From contig JAUVGM010000038.1 of the NCBI GenBank assembly GCA_030593785.1, positions 1 to 10,946 on the forward strand: a DNA stretch of 10,946 nucleotides, in the 5' to 3' direction. Shown one piece after another: positions 5,888 through 10,946 of this stretch; position 1 is the first letter of the stretch; each line of letters begins with the position of its first letter. The DNA is from Gammaproteobacteria bacterium (GTDB lineage: Bacteria; Pseudomonadota; Gammaproteobacteria; UBA6429; Thiohalophilaceae). The position numbers were made by a program, and so were the translations under genes. Below the pieces are notes generated by a model. That model did not search any database and was not told the origin of the DNA. It saw only the letters and a program-made list of their open reading frames with translations.

Positions 5888-7867
5888 TTATAGCTCTAAA
5901 CTAAAGCTTATATACCCTTGTCGGTCATAGTTGTTATATAGTCGAGTGTCGATTTTTTCATTCGTCGCATTTTGCAGCACTAATTTTATTTTTGAATTAT
6001 ACCCAGCAAGTTTAAACGATTTTGAAAGAGTGAGGTCAAGACGTTTTCTTGGTGCTTGTTGATTGGTTGTACAACAAAGTTGCTGGTAGCTGCCTGTGTA
6101 ATAATATCCGAGTGAGCCGCCAAATTTATTGCCGAAGTTATGCATAATGAGTAATGAAACAATATCTTCAGGTGCGCCTGTTTCATACTGGGCAGGATTA
6201 CCATATGGTAAGTTACCTGCTTTAATCGTTGATCTGGTATAGTTGAGTGTGGCTTTAGTATTCTCAAACTTATGAGAAAGTGTTGCTTCAAACCCTGTTA
6301 TAGTGAACTCATTGCCCTGCAAAAAACCGCCAGTTACGAGGTCATCATCAAGTACAATAACATCGGTAAGCCAGTTCTTATAAACACGTAGATCAATTTC
6401 TGTCGCATTATTATTCAATGTGCCTATATAGCCAATATCCAGAGATTTAATTTGTTCAGGTTTTAAATTAGACAGATCACTCCATACGATCAAATCATTA
6501 GACAAGTCGGGTACGTATACTACGTAATTGGTATATTCTTCGAATACAAAAGGGCTACGTGTTGATTCGGCATATGAAATGCGAGCCGTATGATTTTTAC
6601 TAATATGGTGGTTTAATGCAATGCGTGGTGATGTGGTTGCACCACCTGTATTATTATCATCATGTAGTACACCCAGATTAAGAATATTATTTTTATTTAA
6701 TTGCAACTCAGTATTTATAAAAAATTGACTGGTAGCTATATCAATATTTGTGTTGAATAAATAGTCTGGCGCAATTGTATTATCTTCTCTGTAAAGCGCA
6801 CCTAAGGTTAAACTATACCTGTCAGAGTATATCGAATAAGAGAGTTCAAGATTTTTACGATTAGTGGTTACGCTTTCATCTATAGGCACTAGGCCTAAGC
6901 CATCACTGGTATAGTCACCAATGTAAGTGTTGTTGTCTTTAAAAGTTTGTTGATAATAATTCAAGGTAAAAATATCACCATCAGTAAATGTATGTACCCA
7001 TTTACTTTGTCCAGCCAATTGTTGAATGCTCTTTATGTGGTCTGGTGTGGTGTCATTTAGGCCCTCTGTGCCGTCTTCCTGATAATCACCTGAATTGTAG
7101 TTAAGAGAAAAAGTGATAACATCATTATTACTGGCCTGGTAATCTCCCCTGAAATTTGCAATCGTTAATTCTTTGCTATCGTGCCTTTCTTTGAAGCCAT
7201 CATCTTTTCTTGCGCCAAGTGATAACTTGTAATCGAAATTACCGTTACTGTCACCCATAGTGGCATATTGCTCACTACGTCCATTTACACCCTGGTTAAC
7301 CTTAAACTTAAAACCTTTATCTAATGCGGCATGCCGGGTGATAATACTGATAACACCTGTCATTGCATTAGGGCCGTAACTTGCTGAGCTGGGGCCACGA
7401 ATAACTTCGATGCGTTCAATATCATCAATAGTAATACCGAGTTGTGTCCATGGCATTTCACCAAATATTGGTGTGTAGACTGACATACCATCAATCAGAA
7501 CCTGAAATCTTACTGTATAGCGATCAAAAAGGAATTGATAACCTGCATTTCCAATATGTCCGCTGTCATAGTTTACGAGCATACCGGGCGCTAATCTTAA
7601 TAAATCTACTATTTCAGTGAAGCCGGATGCTTCAATCATCTCTCGGTCAATAATAGTGGTTGCAGTAGGGGAGTTCTTCTTTGATTGCTTTAGTCGTGTT
7701 GCTGTGAGGACAACGGGCATATCATTAAAAAAATCACTTTCGGTTAATTGGGCAAGCGTTGATTCTTGAGCTGAACTTGTATTCGACAGTATTTGTGTAA
7801 GCAATATAAGTGTTGTTAACGACGATTTATTGAACATATTGCCAGTGCTAGCCTTTTTGTATTTCAT
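5888..7867 (-). CDS. TonB-dependent outer-membrane receptor
   Basis: This is a 659-residue receptor expected to take up a ligand through the outer membrane using TonB energy. A signal peptide precedes SSAQES (about 31-36). DMPVVLTATR (49-58) is a probable TonB box. The plug domain (about 65-180) includes FQVLIDGMSVYTP and RIEVIRGPSSASYGPNAMTG, followed by a barrel of alternating beta strands, SYAESTRSPF (431-440), and a terminal strand GYISFSLEL. There is no extra N-terminal signalling (STN) domain, so FecA-type sigma/anti-sigma signalling is not expected. The length resembles the small siderophore/cobalamin-type receptors; the ligand cannot be named. A CC pair (598-599) lies in a probable late surface loop. 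ATG 7867 has no clear Shine-Dalgarno; ATG 7837 (Met11) also leaves a full signal peptide. It is first in the operon with the two genes below it. Confidence 0.93.
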   Translation of the reverse strand: MKYKKASTGNMFNKSSLTTLILLTQILSNTSSAQESTLAQLTESDFFNDMPVVLTATRLKQSKKNSPTATTIIDREMIEASGFTEIVDLLRLAPGMLVNYDSGHIGNAGYQFLFDRYTVRFQVLIDGMSVYTPIFGEMPWTQLGITIDDIERIEVIRGPSSASYGPNAMTGVISIITRHAALDKGFKFKVNQGVNGRSEQYATMGDSNGNFDYKLSLGARKDDGFKERHDSKELTIANFRGDYQASNNDVITFSLNYNSGDYQEDGTEGLNDTTPDHIKSIQQLAGQSKWVHTFTDGDIFTLNYYQQTFKDNNTYIGDYTSDGLGLVPIDESVTTNRKNLELSYSIYSDRYSLTLGALYREDNTIAPDYLFNTNIDIATSQFFINTELQLNKNNILNLGVLHDDNNTGGATTSPRIALNHHISKNHTARISYAESTRSPFVFEEYTNYVVYVPDLSNDLIVWSDLSNLKPEQIKSLDIGYIGTLNNNATEIDLRVYKNWLTDVIVLDDDLVTGGFLQGNEFTITGFEATLSHKFENTKATLNYTRSTIKAGNLPYGNPAQYETGAPEDIVSLLIMHNFGNKFGGSLGYYYTGSYQQLCCTTNQQAPRKRLDLTLSKSFKLAGYNSKIKLVLQNATNEKIDTRLYNNYDRQGYISFSLEL

Positions 7868-7910
7868 GTAAAAAAATGCATTTTCGCATAAATAATCGCT
7901 CAGAATAATT

Positions 7911-7965
7911 ATTGTATATGAAAAATATCACATGGTATGGGTGGTTAACACTAGGGTATACCCTA
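7911..7965 (-). promoter_or_regulatory. Receptor-operon promoter region with perfect 14-bp palindrome
   Basis: TAGGGTATACCCTA (7952-7965) is its own reverse complement, centred about 91 bases before the receptor ATG. Between it and the gene on the minus strand are a TGTGA-N6-TCATA sequence resembling a CRP site (7932-7917), GATATT (7929-7924) and TACAAT (7916-7911) as candidate -10 elements. Neither has a good -35, which would fit activation. With GATATT as the -10 the palindrome is centred near -41. A further palindrome, AATAATTATT, lies at 7904-7913. Operator identity is inferred; see the related copy at 8501-8514. Confidence 0.5.
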
Positions 7966-8054
7966 TGCTAGCCTGCGATTATTAACTGATTGATTTTTAT
8001 ATGTTATTTCTGAATAGCGATGAGAAGAGGAGCTTGCTAATGGTTGAAAATCGT

Positions 8055-8420
8055 TTACTCAACCCACTTTCGAGCTTCTTCAACTGTTTTGAAAATTTCA
8101 CATTTAAAATATCTGTTTTTCATTTCACTGCGGTAGCTATTTGCCAGTTCCAGTAGGGAATCTTGGTTGACAACTATCGCGATATTAAATTTGCCTTTGG
8201 TTTCCGAGATGATGTCGTCTGTTGCGGCATATATTTTGGTATGACTGGCATCGAGTGAAACGCCGGATATTTCAGTAAAGTCATTAATGATATATGCAAT
8301 TTTCGCAAAACCGGGATGTTCATGCAGGGCAAAATTTGAAGACAGAATTTCTTCTGGTTGGATATTTCCAGTGAATTTTCGGAGGATTCCCTTCTTCTCC
8401 CATGTGTTGGTATGTGGCAT
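8055..8420 (-). CDS. SpoIIAA-like (STAS/SEC14-type) small protein
   Basis: This soluble protein of 121 residues has no signal peptide or membrane segment. The sequence from MPHTNTWEKKGILRKFTG through AYIINDFTEISG, KFNIAIVVNQDSLLELA and EIFKTVEEARKWVE has the alternating strand/helix plan and the C-terminal 'E-A-x-x-W' ending of SpoIIAA-like proteins. The molecular role of this family is not established; a regulatory role by analogy with anti-anti-sigma factors is only a suggestion. The frame is open to an ATG at 8471, but a TATAAT at 8475-8470 would place the transcript start inside that extension. The family-like N-terminus begins at Met 8420, so the shorter form is chosen, with only a weak AAGAAT as Shine-Dalgarno. 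It lies between the hybrid kinase and the receptor operon, on the same strand. Confidence 0.75.
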   Translation of the reverse strand: MPHTNTWEKKGILRKFTGNIQPEEILSSNFALHEHPGFAKIAYIINDFTEISGVSLDASHTKIYAATDDIISETKGKFNIAIVVNQDSLLELANSYRSEMKNRYFKCEIFKTVEEARKWVE

Positions 8421-8469
8421 AAAATGATTCTTAATTTCAATAACGGGGATTCGTGCAATGTTGATGATC

Positions 8470-8514
8470 ATTATACAAGAAGGGAGCGCTCCCTTCTTAT
8501 TGGGGAATACCCTA
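8470..8514 (-). promoter_or_regulatory. Promoter region of the SpoIIAA-like gene with operator-like sequences
   Basis: A perfect TATAAT lies at 8475-8470 on the minus strand. The -35 position holds AAGAAG, which is not a -35. Upstream, TAGGGTATTCCCCA (8514-8501) matches the receptor-operon palindrome TAGGGTATACCCTA at 12 of 14 bases. Its centre is about 87 bases before the chosen start codon and near -44 relative to the expected transcript start, a usual site for an activator touching polymerase. The palindrome at 8477-8498 lies between the two. Confidence 0.5.
8477..8498. repeat. Perfect 11+11 palindrome
   Basis: AAGAAGGGAGC is followed immediately by its exact reverse complement, with no spacer. 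As RNA it gives a stable hairpin (about 9 bp with a GCGC loop), but no T-run follows on either strand. It could be an operator covering the -35 area of the SpoIIAA-like promoter, or the end of the hybrid-kinase transcript (79 bases past its stop). The sequence does not decide between these. Confidence 0.85.
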
Positions 8515-8522
8515 GACTTTCA

Positions 8523-8530
8523 GGGGGGGG
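8523..8530. repeat. Run of eight G
   Basis: An uninterrupted G8 on the plus strand lies in the gap between the hybrid kinase and the SpoIIAA-like gene, in the loop of a small inverted repeat (TTTCA 8518-8522 / TGAAA 8533-8537). It stands out in this AT-rich region and starts nine bases from the operator-like sequence at 8501-8514. Confidence 0.8.
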
Positions 8531-8576
8531 TATGAAATAAGCATTTTTTCTGACACGGGGAAAATAACAAATAATA

Positions 8577-10946
8577 TTATTCATTCGGATCGTTAAGAGA
8601 ATCTTGGTTGTTATCAAGAGCATCACGAATATATGTTAGTAATTCCGCATTGTCATAAGGTTTGGATAATATGTTTAAGTCTGTAGTATCGATGTTTAAT
8701 TTTTTTGCATCATTAAATCCACTTGTTAGTTGAATTTTTATATGAGGATATTTCTCTTCAACTATTTGGGCCAGTTCATAACCATTCATATGCGGCATGA
8801 TAATGTCACTAAAGAGTAAATGAACGGCTTCGGTTTCTAAAACCTTTAATGCTTGTTCTGCGCTATTTGCTGTGAGTACATGGTAACCTTTCGCTTCTAA
8901 TACATCTGTTGCCATATTACATAAAGAAATTTCATCATCAACGATTAAGATAGTTTCATCCCCTCTTGGGACGGAAGAAGATGTAAGTTTATTATTAGTT
9001 GGCGTAAGTTCATCCTCTGTGTACTTTCGCGGAAAGTACAATGTAAATGTTGTACCGATATTTATTTTAGATTGCACATAAATCGTACCATCACTTCTTT
9101 TTGTAAAACCATATACCTGACTCAAACCTAAACCCGTTCCATCATCTCCTTTGGTTGAAAAGAAAGGATCAAATATTTTTGATATGGTTTCGTTAGTCAT
9201 ACCAGAACCAGAATCGGACAAAGATACCGCAACATAATCACCCTCAGCTAATTCAAGTACATCTGCTTCGGTCTGACTCAAACTGGTATTATAGGTAGAG
9301 ATATCCAATGCGCCATTCGTTTCAATGGCATGCGATGTATTAATAGCCATGTTAATAATGGCATCATTGAAATCTCCCGGGTCAAGTATGCACAACCAAA
9401 GATCTTCTGCTAAATTAAGAGTGAGTTCAATTCTTGCGGTAAGTGTTTTTTCTAATAAATTCTGCTGTTGTTGCAGTAGGAAATTAATATTAACAACTTC
9501 TGTTTCTGATGTTTTATAGCGTGAAAAAGTCATTAGCTTTTCTGTTAATGCTCTGGCACGTTCACCAGCGGTTTGAATTTGTACAACATATTTGGTGGCT
9601 TTTTCTTTACCTGCGACTTGCGCAAGTAATAGCTCTGAATAGCCAAGTACGATGCCCATCATGTTATTATAATCATGTGCAATACCACCGGTTAATTTTC
9701 CTAAGGCATCCATCTTTTGAGTGCGTTTTAATTGTTCTTCTTTTTCTTTTAGTTCGGTAATATCCTGTATAGTACCTAATGAATCCAGGGCATTCCCATT
9801 TTCATCGTAATAAGTTTCTGCATGTTCTCTTACATGTTTAATGGTTCCGTCATTAAGCAGGATGCGATGGTCAACATCATAAGGTGTTTTATTTTTTACT
9901 GCTTGATGGTATGTGTCATCAACAATAAACTTATCATCAGGATGAACAAAAGAAATAAATAATTCATATGACGGCTGATCTTTTTCAGAGTCAAGTCCAA
10001 AAATTCGAAACACTTCATTAGACCAGTGTAACTTATTGTTTTTTATGTCCAGTTCCCAGCTTCCAATATGAGTTATTCTTTGAGCTGCGCTGAGTAAATT
10101 TTCACTTTCACGTAAAGATTTTTCTGCCTGAATCTTTTTGTCTAACATAAGGTTAGCAGAAGTGGATAACGCTTTAAATTCGATAAATTTAAATGAGTCA
10201 GTGTTGATTTTCTCAGCTTTTTCAGAAACAGTGGTGAAGAAGGATAAAAATAAACCAATTTCAGCTGTAAATCGATTGGCAAACTGATTTGAAATATAAA
10301 TTATAAAAATACTGCTTAATATAACGATGAAAAAAATGTAAGCGATTTTTTTGATTAATTCATTTTTTAATTTTTCATTTTGTTGTTGAATTATATTCTG
10401 TATATCATCAATGTACAGTCCAGTGCCAATCATCCAGCGCCAGTCCTGGACGCCTTTTATAAAGCTCATTTTCGGTGAAGGATTTGAGGAAGAAGGTTTA
10501 TTCCAGACATAATAAATAAAATCACCTGCTGGATTTTTTACTGCATTACGTTCTTCTAAAAAAACATTCATGCCATTAGGATCTAGAAGTTTAGACATGT
10601 TTTTACCAATCAAATGTTTTTGACTGGAATTCATGAGGACATTGCCATCGAAATCAACTACAAAAATATAACGGTTTTTCCCAAATTTAGTTTTTTCTAT
10701 ATGGTTAAGAATTTCTTTTTGTAAATTCTTTTCCATATTTTCCACATGGTCGTCTGTAGCAATAGCCCAGTTAAACGGTTTGAAATATTTAACAAATGTT
10801 ATTTTATTTTTTTCCAGGGTTTTGTTTTTTGGAGATGAATGTTTGTAGGATAAATATCCTTCTTTTGATTTTTTTACAATGGAAAATAAATCTTTAACGA
10901 CTTTTTGTCCCTGTGAATTTATTAAATTTAAATGGTTTTTTCCTTC
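8577..10946 (-). CDS. Hybrid sensor histidine kinase Cache-TM-PAS-HisKA-HATPase-REC (5' end outside window)
   Basis: The frame is open to the window edge, giving 789 visible residues, so the GTG at 10745 is not the true start. Two tandem Cache modules are visible: the end of the first (YFKPFNWAIATDDHVENM, around 10740-10790) and a full second ending VQDWRWMIGTGLYIDDI, a matching signature. A transmembrane segment (YIFFIVILSSIFIIYI), a PAS domain (IGSWELDIKNN to IQDITELKEKEE), HisKA with GGIAHDYNN (phospho-histidine codon 9675-9677), HATPase (DSGSG; GDDGTGLGLSQVYG) and a C-terminal receiver follow. The receiver has ILIVDDE, phospho-acceptor D in FSDIIMP (codon 8805-8807), TSG and KP. No HPt or DNA-binding output domain is present, so phosphate must pass to proteins elsewhere. 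The extracellular Cache modules suggest small-molecule sensing. Confidence 0.94.
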   Translation of the reverse strand, partial: EGKNHLNLINSQGQKVVKDLFSIVKKSKEGYLSYKHSSPKNKTLEKNKITFVKYFKPFNWAIATDDHVENMEKNLQKEILNHIEKTKFGKNRYIFVVDFDGNVLMNSSQKHLIGKNMSKLLDPNGMNVFLEERNAVKNPAGDFIYYVWNKPSSSNPSPKMSFIKGVQDWRWMIGTGLYIDDIQNIIQQQNEKLKNELIKKIAYIFFIVILSSIFIIYISNQFANRFTAEIGLFLSFFTTVSEKAEKINTDSFKFIEFKALSTSANLMLDKKIQAEKSLRESENLLSAAQRITHIGSWELDIKNNKLHWSNEVFRIFGLDSEKDQPSYELFISFVHPDDKFIVDDTYHQAVKNKTPYDVDHRILLNDGTIKHVREHAETYYDENGNALDSLGTIQDITELKEKEEQLKRTQKMDALGKLTGGIAHDYNNMMGIVLGYSELLLAQVAGKEKATKYVVQIQTAGERARALTEKLMTFSRYKTSETEVVNINFLLQQQQNLLEKTLTARIELTLNLAEDLWLCILDPGDFNDAIINMAINTSHAIETNGALDISTYNTSLSQTEADVLELAEGDYVAVSLSDSGSGMTNETISKIFDPFFSTKGDDGTGLGLSQVYGFTKRSDGTIYVQSKINIGTTFTLYFPRKYTEDELTPTNNKLTSSSVPRGDETILIVDDEISLCNMATDVLEAKGYHVLTANSAEQALKVLETEAVHLLFSDIIMPHMNGYELAQIVEEKYPHIKIQLTSGFNDAKKLNIDTTDLNILSKPYDNAELLTYIRDALDNNQDSLNDPNE

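Noticed and set aside
5986..6291. 101-codon minus-strand ORF inside the TonB receptor in another frame
   Set aside because: It overlaps the receptor's beta-barrel coding sequence in a shifted frame and has no family-like sequence.
8040..8156. Plus-strand ATG at 8040 with a good GAGGAG Shine-Dalgarno, opening a 38-codon ORF
   Set aside because: Nearly all of it is antisense to the SpoIIAA-like gene, and the product is low in recognisable features. The ribosome site is notable but likely chance.
8358..8540. 60-codon plus-strand ORF across the SpoIIAA-like promoter
   Set aside because: It is antisense to a supported gene and runs through the palindrome and the G8 tract; its composition is not protein-like.
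9325..9760. Two plus-strand ORFs (64 and 83 codons) inside the hybrid kinase
   Set aside because: Both are antisense to the HisKA/ATPase coding region, whose motifs are intact, and show no independent coding signs.
1..10946. CRISPR array, insertion sequences or prophage genes
   Set aside because: No spaced direct repeats, transposase, terminal inverted repeats or phage structural genes were found on either strand.

Overview
The window looks chromosomal and comes from an AT-rich gammaproteobacterium. Its first third has the order alaS, lysC, csrA, tRNA-Ser(GCU), tRNA-Arg(ACG). As I recall it, this is the Pseudomonas-type arrangement; E. coli has the same block without lysC. CsrA is close to identical to the E. 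coli protein. No species is claimed.

Plus strand, 1-3420 (housekeeping): the C-terminal part of alanyl-tRNA synthetase (its beginning lies outside the window) ends in a hairpin. A 228-base gap with a likely promoter follows, then monofunctional aspartokinase LysC, which has a well-placed internal start for a separate regulatory subunit. Next comes a leader with a consensus CsrA-binding site and a 9-codon upstream ORF, and then csrA. Two tRNA genes with their own promoter-like sequences close the block, and a strong intrinsic terminator follows tRNA-Arg.

Minus strand, 10946-3488 (accessory, sensory, more AT-rich): read in transcription order, this holds (a) a large hybrid histidine kinase (Cache-Cache-TM-PAS-HisKA-HATPase-REC) whose beginning lies outside the window; (b) a 121-residue SpoIIAA-like (STAS/SEC14-type) protein; (c) a TonB-dependent outer-membrane receptor; (d) a secreted substrate-binding protein of the PF04392-like ABC family; and (e) a membrane histidine kinase with a BarA-like periplasmic sensor region. 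Genes c-e are packed as an operon (15-16 bases, then a 4-base overlap). They include no ABC permease, no ATPase and no response regulator. The natural reading is a sensing chain, in which the outer-membrane receptor admits a ligand, the periplasmic protein binds it and the kinase reports it. The ligand is unknown.

The promoter regions of the SpoIIAA-like gene and of the receptor operon carry related palindromes (TAGGGTATACCCTA exactly, and a 12/14 match). They lie at similar distances upstream of both genes, which suggests one regulator, encoded elsewhere, controls both. An 11+11 perfect palindrome and a run of eight G lie next to the second copy.
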